This document shows, one piece after another, positions 55,392 to 64,000 of a DNA stretch of 64,000 nt. A model generated the notes under the pieces. The model worked only from the letters and a program-made list of their open reading frames with translations. It searched no databases and was not told the origin of the DNA. The DNA lies in contig CM046457.1 in NCBI GenBank assembly GCA_025506515.1, positions 36,280,231 through 36,344,230 on the forward strand, in the 5' to 3' direction. Made by a program: the position numbers and the translations under genes. Positions within the stretch are counted from its first letter, which is position 1; each line of letters begins with the position of its first letter. The DNA is from Flaveria trinervia. Its lineage: Eukaryota > Streptophyta > Magnoliopsida > Asterales > Asteraceae.

Positions 55392-56911
55392 ATGACTACT
55401 CCTTCTAATGACCCATACAATACCGGTTCCTTAACCAAGCCTCCGATGCTGGTTAGGATTGAGTATAACATATGGCAACGAAGAATGCTTCATCACCTGT
55501 CTGTTAACAGTTCAGGTTGTTGGACATCTGTGGTACATGGTCCACACAAGCCTATGGTGAACAATCCGGAAACCAACCAAATGGTTCCGAAGAAGAAGGA
55601 ACAATACTCAGATGAGGATCAAAAACTGTTTGAGATTGATGTTAAAGCGCATGGTATTCTCGCCATGGCTCTGCCTAATGAAATCTATTCTGGGCTTATG
55701 CATCGTGAAACTACTCATGAACTCTGGAATGCATCGAAGGAACAATTTGGTGGAACAGATGAGGTCTTAGCAAACAACAGAGAAATCCCTGCCCAACAAT
55801 ATGAGACATTCTCTCATAGGAAGGGTGAGTCACTGACTCAACAGTTTGAGCATTTTTCCTGCTTGATCTCTGAGCTGAAAATGGTCAAACATGAATACAC
55901 TAATAGGCAGATGAACAATAGATTCCTCAGATCACTGCCTGAGAGATGGGACACATACACCATTGTCCTACGCTCCAGTGCAAATCTGGATAGCCTATCT
56001 CTCACCCAACACCATGGGAAATAGCTTACATTTGAAAGAGAGATAGAGCAGAAAAGGAAACTGGCATCTTCAGGAAAGCTCACTGATGACTTTGTACCAG
56101 GGAACACTGCCTTGGTTGGTCATGAGTCAGAATATGCTGCATCAGAAAGCAATTATGATGAACATATAGATTCCTCTTCAAACATCATGCATTTGTTAGT
56201 GTTGACAGTCAGTCAGGCTGTAATAGTGACAATTTGTGTTTCATTATGGATGATTTGAAGGGTATTGCTGATGATGACTTAGAAGAGATGGATATTCTAA
56301 GCCAAATGGCCTTGATTAATATCAGATCTCAAAAGTTCTACAAGAGAACTGGTAGGAAATTTCCAGGACTCTCTGGCAAAACCAAAGTTGGTTTTGACAA
56401 GAGTAAGTTGTGGTGTCACAAATGCCACAGGCTTGGACACTTTGCAAGAGAGTGTAGATCAACTGGATCTAACTCCTCTGCACCCTTTGTGACTTTTCCA
56501 AGCAATAGTCCACAAAACAGAGGCCAACATCCTGCTAGTTCTAGTCATCATGCACAACCTATATCTCCTGCATATTTTGTCCCTCAGGGTCCAATGTCAT
56601 ATCCATATCCCTGCTATTACATGCCACAGCCAAATCCAGTTCAAGTTCCTATTGCACAACAACCTCAAGCCTTACCTGAGCCTTTACCATCTCAATCATC
56701 TCAATCACAACCTCATCACAGCTTCTTCACCCCTGATGTCGTTGACTGGAGCAGTTTACCAGATGATCTCTCTGGTAATGAGCATTTATTTGCTGGTGAT
56801 GGTCAACATGGTGGTGAACAATCTTTTGGGAATCTTGCTCTCATGGCCCTGAGTCTACTGAGATTTCATGCTCCAATGCATCTCATCACAGGTAACACCG
56901 GTATCCTCTGA
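55392..56911 (+). pseudogene. Copia G gag, capsid and zinc knuckle
   Basis: The first ATG of the frame is at 55392 (MTTPSNDPYNTGSLTKPPML); the frame is open slightly upstream from a TTG. The capsid covers ARG-type IEYNIWQRRMLHHLS, DQKLFEIDVKAHGILAMALP, HELWNASKEQFGGTDEV and LPERWDTYTIVL. TAG at 56022 and a shift near 56230 break it. From 56234 it continues to 56911: IADDDLEEMDILSQMALINI, the intact knuckle CHKCHRLGHFAREC (about 56414-56455) and a Pro/Gln-rich tail (PQPNPVQVPIAQQPQALPEP). It would form particles in the cytoplasm. Confidence 0.88.
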
Positions 56912-58296
56912 GGCTAAGGCTAAGCTATGTTTTGAATCTTGCATACTTGCATTTATCTCTATTAGAGAGGCAAATGTAGCTTTAATAAATCAAAATCTTG
57001 AGCTTGAGCAAACCTTTTCCAAAAGAAAAGCTGAGTATGAGTCTGTTCTTAATGATAAAGATGATGAGATTTATAAGCTTAAATGCCAATTAAATGATGA
57101 ATAGGCTAAGCTGGAGGTCAATCTTGAGAACAACAGAGAACTTAAAGAAAAACTTGCAGTTACCCAAGTTGAGTGTGACCGCTGGGTATCATCCTGCAAG
57201 GGTTTTGAAATGCTGCTCAGCAAGCAATCTGCTTCAAATGTGAAGTTTGGAATAGGTTAAAACCACATTGCACCACCAACAGATTTTACTCCAAAATCAA
57301 TAGCAAAACCTGAAGGTGAAAGTAATTTCAAACCACATCATCATGTGCATCATCCTCAAGTGATCACCCAAATCACAAGATGAAATCAGTGTTGATACCT
57401 CAGCAAATCAATTGCCTTATGGGTTAACTACTGATAAGCACATGAAGCTGAGTACTTCAGATGTTGTCCCTCAAGGTACCTCAAGTGATAAAGGGCAAGT
57501 AACAACATCTGAAAAGCATTTCAAATCAGCTAAAATAAAAGGATTAACAACTGCTGATGAATCTATCATACGGTCTTTTAGGACGGATAGAGAACAGCTG
57601 AAGAACAAGTCTTCAGTTGTTACAGATCCTTCAGTACTTAACACAAGTACTGCAAGGAGGAAAGTACTGAAGATCACACCTTCAGTAGTTTCTACATCAG
57701 CAGTTGATCAATCCAAGATGAAGAATAAACCATGTGAAATATGTGGTAAATTCAATCATCTTTGTGATGAATGTTGGTACAGAAAGGGTTCCAAACTCAA
57801 CAGAGATAAGCTCATTAAAATCCACATGGATGAAATGAAAAATGAGTTTTATACCAAGTTTGTACCACAGTCATCCCAATGTGATAAACCCATGCCTTCA
57901 TCCAAATCCAAAAAGAAGGATAGGGTTTATCATGGAATAGCGGATAGTGCTCCTCATGACAAACATCAGACTAAGTCTGTGAATTTCATGGAGGAAATGA
58001 TGGGTCACAGGAATTCATCAAAAACAAGTACTGATATGTCCCAAGAGCTGAAAGCATTAGCTACAAATCAGACACAACTTGTTATGATGGTTCGACATTT
58101 GTTGGGGAGAGTTAACCAACTAGATGCACCTGTGATCAAACCACTGAAAAGGCATTCCAAGCCCAAATCCAAGGAATCCATTTCAACACCATCTCCATCT
58201 TCAGCAGCTGTTAATCATGAGAAAAAAGTTATGGTTAAATCTGTTGATGAAAACAGACCCGAAACCAAAAAGGTTTGGGTCTCAAAACCTAACTAG
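56912..58296 (+). pseudogene. Copia G gag C-terminal extension: coiled coil, second knuckle, basic tail
   Basis: 56925-57200 is a coiled coil (LEQTFSKRKAEYESVLNDKD, DEIYKLKCQLNDE), with TAG at 57102. 57412-58296 is open for 294 codons: Ser/Thr-rich (partly encoded by CTTCAGTAGTT-type motifs, 57580-57705), a knuckle CEICGKFNHLCDEC (about 57733-57774), then a Lys/Ser-rich tail ending KKVWVSKPN and TAG at 58294. TGA and TAA follow in frame before the next ATG. Confidence 0.78.
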
Positions 58297-58308
58297 TTCT
58301 TGTGATAA

Positions 58309-59847
58309 ATGCAGGGTTCTTCAGCATGCCAAAGGAGCATCTGGTATGTAGACAGTGGAGGATCTATGCATATGACTGGAACCAGTTCTCTTCTTAATGA
58401 CTACTCTCAAGGAAAGAAGGGATTTGTTTCATTTGGAAATGATGCCAAGGGTTACATCATTGGAAAAGGATATGTGTTCAATGGAGATATCAGATTTGAT
58501 GATGTTAACCATGTGGAGAATCTTAAGTATAATCTACTAAGTGTCAGTCAGATGTGTGATAAAGGGCATGTTGCACTTTTCACAAGCCAGAACTGCATGA
58601 TTCTGTCTTCCCAAGTTCTGAGGCTGATTGATAAGGTATTGGATGAACATACTCTCCTGAAGGCCAACATGATTGGAAGAGTATATGCCTTGGATTTGTC
58701 AAAGAAGATTGATTTGAAGGGTCATCCTTGCCTGTTCTCCAAAGCCTCTCTTGAGGAATCTAACCTGTGGCATAGAAGGCTGGGTCATGTTAATCTCAAA
58801 AACATGAATCAGCTGATACAAAATAGTTTAGTGAGAGGTCTACCAATAAAGGAGTTCTACTGTGATGAAACCTGCACTGCTTGTTTGAAAGGAAAACAAC
58901 ACAAAGTCTCATTCCCTCCTATTGAAGAACCTAAGTCCACTGCCTACTTGCAGTTACTGCACATGGATCTATTTAGTTCGGTGAGAGTGATGAGCATGTC
59001 AAAGAAGAAATACTGTCTGGTAATTGTGGATGATTACTCCAGATTTGTATGGACTTTCTTCTTGCATTCAAAGGATGAGGTTGCTTAGACGATTATAAAC
59101 TTTGTGTTGTATGTTGAGAAGCAGTATTCCCTATCAGTCAAGTGTATAAGGAGTGATAATGGAACTGAATTCAGAAACCATACACTTGATGATTTTTATC
59201 TATCAAAGGGAATCAAGAGACAGTATAGCATCCCAAGGACTCCAGAACAAAATGGAGTAGTGGAGAGAAAGAATAGGACCCTTATTGAAGCTGCAAGGTC
59301 TATGTTGGCTGACTCTAGTTTTCCATTGACCTTTTGGGTTGAAGCTGTCAACACAGCTTGCTATGTGCAGAATAGAGTATTAGTAAATCAGAGGTTGAGG
59401 AAGACTCCATATGAAGTTCTACATCATTTGGCACCTCTAATTTCATTTTTCAAAGGCTTTGGGTGTCCTTGTTTCATTCTCAACACAAAGGATCAACTCC
59501 ACAAATTTGATCCTAAGGTGGATGCAGGGTATTTTGTAGGTTATTCATCCACATGCAAGACTTACAGAGTCTTCAACTACAGAAAAAAGATAGTTGAAGA
59601 AACTTTGCATTTGAAATTTAATGAATCTCCTAAGGATAAAATTCCACAAAACCATATGGAGTTGTTTGATCTGGACATACTGCAATATGTTCCTTATCAA
59701 CCTCCAGCTGTTGCAGATCATGTGGGTAAATCATCTTCTGCAGCAAGTCTTCCACCTGGTCGTACTGAAGATGATGATGATATAGTACTCACCTTTTCAA
59801 GTTTAGTAACCAACTGCCTGAGTCTGCTATGCTTGATGTTCCTGTAG
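58309..59847 (+). pseudogene. Copia G protease and integrase, one in-frame stop
   Basis: Protease: IWYVDSGGSMHMTGTSSLLN (Asp 58351), FVSFGNDAKGYIIGKGYVFN, NLKYNLLSVSQMCD. Integrase zinc domain: NLWHRRLGHVNLKNMNQLI and CDETCTACLKGKQHK. Core: first Asp in LHMDLFSSVRVMS, second Asp in CIRSDNGTEFRN (about 59154), Glu in GVVERKNRTLIEAARSML (about 59265). A TAG at 59086 separates two parts of the same frame. The C-terminus FVGYSSTCKTYRVFNYRKKI is intact, and the linker runs to 59847. All catalytic residues are present. Confidence 0.93.
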
Positions 59848-60110
59848 CTTGAGCAGCTCCATCCACAACAAATGCTGATGAGATTTCTGACTCCTCTACA
59901 TCATGTGAATTGCCATCTTATACTTGGTTTCAAGAATCTGGATCAACATCTATTGCTGCTGAACCGGGTAAAAACACTTGCACTGATCTTATAGTGTACC
60001 AAGAGCTGAAGAATCACCCCATGTCTCAAATCATTGGTGATATCGATGCTGGTGTCTCAACCAGAAGTCAATTGTCCAACTTCTGCTTCTATGCTCTCTT
60101 CATCAGTTAG
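59848..60110 (+). other. Copia G integrase-RT linker
   Basis: Low-complexity Ser/Glu/Asp linker, then HPMSQIIGDIDAGVSTRSQL in the open stretch 59910-60108. This is the conserved lead into the RT. Confidence 0.7.
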
Positions 60111-60860
60111 CTAGAGCCAAAGAACTATCATGTTGCTTTGAGAGACAATGGATGGGTTGAAGCCATGCAGCTTGAGCTACTTCATTTCAAAAAGCAGCAA
60201 GTGTGGGAACTGGTTCCTCTACCCCCAGGTAGGTGTGCAATAGGCACTAAATGGGTGTTTAGGAATAAAACTGATGAAAATGGGCTTATTGTCAAGAACA
60301 AGGCTCGACTGGTTGTACAAGGGTTTTCACAAGAAGAAGGTATTGATTATGATGAAACCTTTGCGCCTGTGGCTAGACTAGAGGCAATTAGATTGTTCTT
60401 AGCCTATGCTGCACTCCACAATCTTAAAGTTTTTCAAATGGATGTCAAAAGTGCCTTTTTATATGGTAAAATAAAAGAAGAGGTTTATGTGTGTCAACCA
60501 CCAGGTTTTGAGGACAATAAACATCCTGATTGGGTGTATAAACTTGATAAGGCTTTTTATGGGTTGAAGCAAGCTCCTAGAGCCTGGTATGAAACCCTTT
60601 CAAATTTTCTTCTTAAAAATTATTTCACTAGAGGCTCCATAGATAAAACTTTGTTTATTAAGAAAGTGGATCAGCATAAGCTACTTGTTCAAATTTATGT
60701 TGATGATATAATTTTTGCATCCTCTGATCCCCAGTTGTGTGATGATTTTACAAATTTAATGAAACAAAAGTTCGAAATGAGTGCAATGGGAGAATTACAT
60801 TCTTTCTAGGCTTGCAAATCAAACAACAGGCTGATGGAACCTTCATTCATTAGTCAAAAT
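60111..60860 (+). pseudogene. Copia G reverse transcriptase
   Basis: Open from 60138 to 60809 (223 codons): GWVEAMQLELLHFKKQQVWE, GTKWVFRNKTDENGLIVKNK, RLVVQGFSQEEGIDYDETFA, MDVKSAFLYGKIKEEVYVCQ, YGLKQAPRAWYETLSNFL and the active site VQIYVDDIIFASS (about 60699). A one-base shift near 60800 breaks the frame at MGEL. The catalytic residues are intact. Confidence 0.95.
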
Positions 60861-61637
60861 ATACAAAAGATCTTTTGAATAAGTTTGATTTACAAAATTG
60901 TAAGCCCTGTTCTACTCCCATGTGTAACACCACTCAACTGGATGCAGATCAGAAAGGTAAAGCTGTTGATAAAACACTTTACAGATGTATGATTGGGTCC
61001 TTGATGTACTTAACAGCTTCTAGACCAGATATCATGTTTGCAACTTGTGTTTGTGCTAGATTTTAGGCTGCTCCTAAAGAGTCTCATTTGATTGCAGTCA
61101 ACAGGATCTTTAGATATCTGCAAGGTACACAATCTCTAGGTCTTTGGTATTCCACTGGACGCTCTTGCAAATTAGTTGCTTTTTCTGATAGTGACTATGC
61201 AAGGTGTAAGTTAACTAGAAAGTCAACTTCTGCTGGATGTCAATTCCTATGCAACTATTTGATTTCTTGGCAGAGTAAGAAACAAACATTTGTTGCTACA
61301 TCCACTGCTGAAGCAGAGTACATTGCTGCTGCAAGTTGTACATCTCAGGTACTCTGCCTTTAGAATCAATTATTGGATTATGGCATTACAGAGGCTAAGA
61401 CTCCATTATAATGGATAGTGCTTCAGCTCTATGCATTGTCAAGAACCAGTCCAGCACTCTAGGACCAAACATATAGAGATCAGACACCATTTTATTAGGG
61501 ATTGTTTTGAAAAAGGTCTGATTGATCCAAAGTTTGTGCCTAGTGCTGATGAGGTTGCAGATATATTTACTAAGCCTTTGGATAGTTCCACTTTCCAAAA
61601 CCTTGTGTTAAGGCTTGGTATGCTAAAGCTAGAATAA
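60861..61637 (+). pseudogene. Copia G RNase H
   Basis: LNKFDLQNCKPCSTPMCNTT, CMIGSLMYLTASRPDIMFAT, TAG at 61064, then 61088-61363: IFRYLQGTQSLGLW, AFSDSDYARCKLTRKSTSAG (Asp) and SWQSKKQTFVATSTAEAEYI (Glu). TAG at 61361 and a shift near 61400 follow. 61431-61637 has QHSRTKHIEIRHHFIRDCFE, DEVADIFTKPLDSSTFQNLV and RLGMLKLE, the usual pol end. Confidence 0.93.
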
Positions 61638-62233
61638 GTGATAGCTACTGATGATCTCAGTACACAAGTACTGATGATCATTAGTAAACATGTCACAAAT
61701 ATGTACTGATTCTGTTACAAACTACTGATATAGTTATAACTACTGATGTCAATAAAAACAGATAAGTACTGATGTCCTATGAAACCACTGAAAACAGCTA
61801 AAAAGTCTCATGAGTAAGTGTTGAGGACAGTATGAAACAGCTGCAAAAGCTAAGAATTGATGAAAACTACTGATGAGAATTTTCTCTTCAGTCGTTTCCA
61901 CAAACTGCTGTTTCACCCTAAACAGCTGATGACAAAACCATGTCTTCAGTAGTTTCACAACTACTGATGACTAACACCAAGTCCTCAGTTGTTTCCAACA
62001 CCTGAAGACAAAACCAAGGTTTTCAATAGTTTCACAACTACTGATGACTAAACCCAAGTCTTCAGTTGTTTTCAAATGTCTGATAGTTAAAACCAAGTCT
62101 TCAGTTGTTTTCATACAACTGCTGATGACACCAACACTTTCAGTCATTTTCTTTTCAGCCTTTTCTTAACTATAAATACCTGCACTTATAGCCAAACGTT
62201 CATTAGTCGTTTCGAACCTTTTCTCTCTCAACA
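61638..62233 (+). promoter_or_regulatory. Copia G pol-aORF spacer: family motif array plus TATA box
   Basis: About 600 bp. From 61650 to 62150 it repeats the LTR motif set (ACTACTGATGA, CAGTTGTTTTC, AAGTCTTCAGTNGTTT, AAAACCAAGTCTTCAGT). TATAAATA at 62171-62178 follows. The aORF ATG at 62234 is 63 bp downstream, a normal distance for a leader. The layout mirrors the U3 of the 5' LTR (array, then TATA box). I infer a second promoter for the aORF. Confidence 0.65.
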
Positions 62234-64000
62234 ATGCGACCACTCAAACCAAACCCCACACAACTGTGTGCCTATCTTTCGAAATCGGCCTTCTGGAACA
62301 AGTTTGATAAGCCATCGATCTTATGGTGGATTCCCAATACCAAACAGCCTTACTTATGAATCCACCATAGACCCTGATTCCTTAACCCAGTTCTGGACCA
62401 ACGTCTCTATCACAACTGGTGAGAATGATAGCCAAATCACTATCCAGTCGTTGGTGAATCAGAAACAGGTGCTCATCACCCCCGACATCATTCGCAAAAC
62501 CCTAAATTTGCATGATGGCACCAATACTAAAGAATACCCCAAAGGCACCACTGATATGTCTTTCATCAATAACGGGTATGCAGGCGACTTAAGTGCTACA
62601 ACCATTCTTAAAAAGCACTTCGATGATGCGAAAGACTTATCTTTCATATGGTGAATGTTTGCCTTGCTTCAAAGACATCCTCTTAGGATTAGATGTCTTC
62701 ACCGTGGCAACAGGTATTGTACTCTATCTTTGAACGCCAAAATCTAAATTTTTCTGAGATAGTGTTCATGGAACTAAAGGATCTGGCTTAGAAACCTATG
62801 GCAAATAGATGGTTACTTTATCCCAAGTTTCTGGTGGCCATAATTTTGAATCAATTAAAATCTGATGGCCTTGTTGGTCTTGGGTTCCCTGCTCCAGCTG
62901 TTTTAGCTGAGGTATACTCCAGACATAACTCAGACACTACTCTAAAAGGGCTGCCCGGATGCTAAAACCAAGCAGAGGGAACCCACAGCCTCCACTTCCA
63001 GATCCAAAGTCCCCACCAAACCCAAATCCAAAAAGTCCAAAAAGGCTACTCAGGGAGATGAGTCCCCTGAGGATGCCCCTATACCACCAATACAGGAAGT
63101 ACATACTCGTTATACCCCCAGTTATGTCCAAGACTCAACCTGCTGAAGTCGCACAGGCATCCTCTCAACGGGATCCTGTTGCAACCACAATTGGGGATCC
63201 CACATTACTGGAACCTATCTCAATTGAGAGGGTTCCATTAAAGAACACCTCTCACCCCGGGTGCAATCTGCTTCGGACCGGTCTCCACATGCAACCGCCC
63301 CTCAAAGCCCAACACTGATAGTTGCTAAAGCGCTGAGTTAGTTGCATTCCTCACCCCCTCCCCAGAAACCAATTACCACTGCGATTACCTCAACCATTAA
63401 GGGGGACTACCAAAATGCTTCTGATAACCAACAACACGGGGGTTGCAATGTTCAATCTCCAAGTGTAGAAAAGGAGGTTAGAACATCTGGTGAGGCTGCC
63501 ACTTCTACTGATTCAGCATATGATCAGGATGATGTTGGTAACATCCATAAGCCCTCACCAGAGGTAACTGCAAATGAAGGACATAGTGCTGAGGCAGGAA
63601 GTCCCCAGTACCAAGAACAAGGGGCACATGTATCTACTGATCTACACTCAGAGCATGTTCATCCTGATTCAATTAGGAGGTCAGGTGATTCAGTAAAGAC
63701 TGATGATGACCTGGGCTTTTTCTATGATGTTTTAGCCCATAATACCATCCTAGAGAATGAGGTAAGCAGACTCAAAGAGCTGCTAGCCAAAATGTCTCAG
63801 GATCAAAGTCCATCTACCCCAATAACCACACAAATGGCACCTTCAATTGAAGGTTCACCACAACACTTCGCCTACACACATAACTATGCTACCAGCCTCT
63901 CGCTTTGGCACCACCTCTCAGGGACAGAACCCCTCTGAGCAGATGGTTGCTATCTTTCAAAACTCCTTACCTCTCATCACTCCAATCGTTACTAAGATTG
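62234..64000 (+). pseudogene. Copia G additional ORF (aORF), partial, cut by window end
   Basis: ATG at 62234 opens MRPLKPNPTQLCAYLSK. A shift near 62290 passes to the frame 62268-62654 with TYESTIDPDSLTQFWTNVSI, NQKQVLITPDIIRKTLNLHD and DMSFINNGYAGDLSATTILK. The pattern Q-F-W, V-L-I-T, I-(N)-N-G-Y-A-G matches the aORFs of A and C. After 62654 it is decayed: Lys/Pro-rich (KPKSKKSKKATQGDESPEDA, about 63010-63070), then 63342-63938 open for 198 codons, Ser/Thr/Glu-rich with a short coiled coil LENEVSRLKELLAKMS (about 63750). There is no membrane segment. Function unknown. Confidence 0.75.

Larger units (their letters stand above)
54431..64000 (+). mobile_element. Ty1/copia retrotransposon G with additional ORF, runs off the window
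   Basis: 5' LTR (~54431-55162), primer site, gag from ATG 55392, protease, integrase, RT, RNase H (to 61637), spacer with TATA box, aORF from 62234. The 3' LTR is outside. It is the best-preserved element: long open stretches in gag, PR-INT and RT, with a handful of stops and shifts. It is inserted in copia E. Confidence 0.9.

Noticed and set aside
1..64000. Host genes, tRNA or rRNA genes
   Set aside because: All long ORFs belong to retrotransposon proteins. No cloverleaf-like sequence or rRNA segment was noticed. The tRNA-like 12-mers are primer binding sites.

Overview
This is a plant (eudicot-like) repeat region with no host gene that I can recognise. Almost every base belongs to LTR retrotransposons: one Ty3/gypsy chromovirus of the Del/Tekay type, and at least seven Ty1/copia copies from six or more families. 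All are broken by stop codons, frameshifts, deletions or later insertions. The iMet-type primer binding sites (TGGTATCAGAGC and variants), the plant copia and Tekay protein motifs, and the large additional ORF between pol and the 3' LTR point to a large heterochromatic plant genome. Asteraceae is a guess that the window does not prove. Family names A to H used here are local labels.

Layout. 1-7767: gypsy/Tekay element (partial 5' LTR, internal region, full 3' LTR), inserted in the gag start of copia H, which runs on the minus strand (7768-9549) and whose LTR region contains a ~530-bp-arm inverted repeat. 9825-21323: copia A (5' LTR, gag-PR-INT-RT-RH, spacer, additional ORF). 21324-40021: copia B, whose 5' LTR starts exactly where the 3' LTR of A should start. 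Copia C+ (26347-38160, complete with both LTRs) lies inside the integrase of B. Copia C- (from 40022, opposite strand) lies inside the RT of B. Copia E (3' LTR ~43903-44916, minus strand) lies inside C-. Copia F (46129-54098, minus strand, perfect CAATA target duplication) and copia G (~54431 to the window end, plus strand) lie inside the additional-ORF region of E. The nest is therefore four deep: B > C- > E > F and G. G and F look youngest.

Shared design. Families A, C and G (and what can be seen of E) have the order LTR, leader, gag, PR-INT-RT-RNase H, non-coding spacer, additional ORF (aORF), polypurine tract, LTR. Each family has its own short, partly palindromic motif, clustered in the U3 part of the LTR and again in the pol-aORF spacer: CTTCCGAAG in A, GCGAAACTATAGTTTCGC in C, CTTCAGTAGTT/ACTACTGAAG in G. 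Families B, E and H carry such arrays in the parts visible here. In G the spacer array is followed by a TATA box 63 bp before the aORF start, so the spacer looks like a second U3-type promoter. A further shared feature is a splice-acceptor-like tract just upstream of the protease in A, B, C and G. These two patterns are the main candidates for an undescribed expression strategy.

I found no tRNA, rRNA, CRISPR array or cellular gene. Most stops in the gypsy pol are where a C-to-T change on one strand or the other would create a stop, as expected for old methylated copies.
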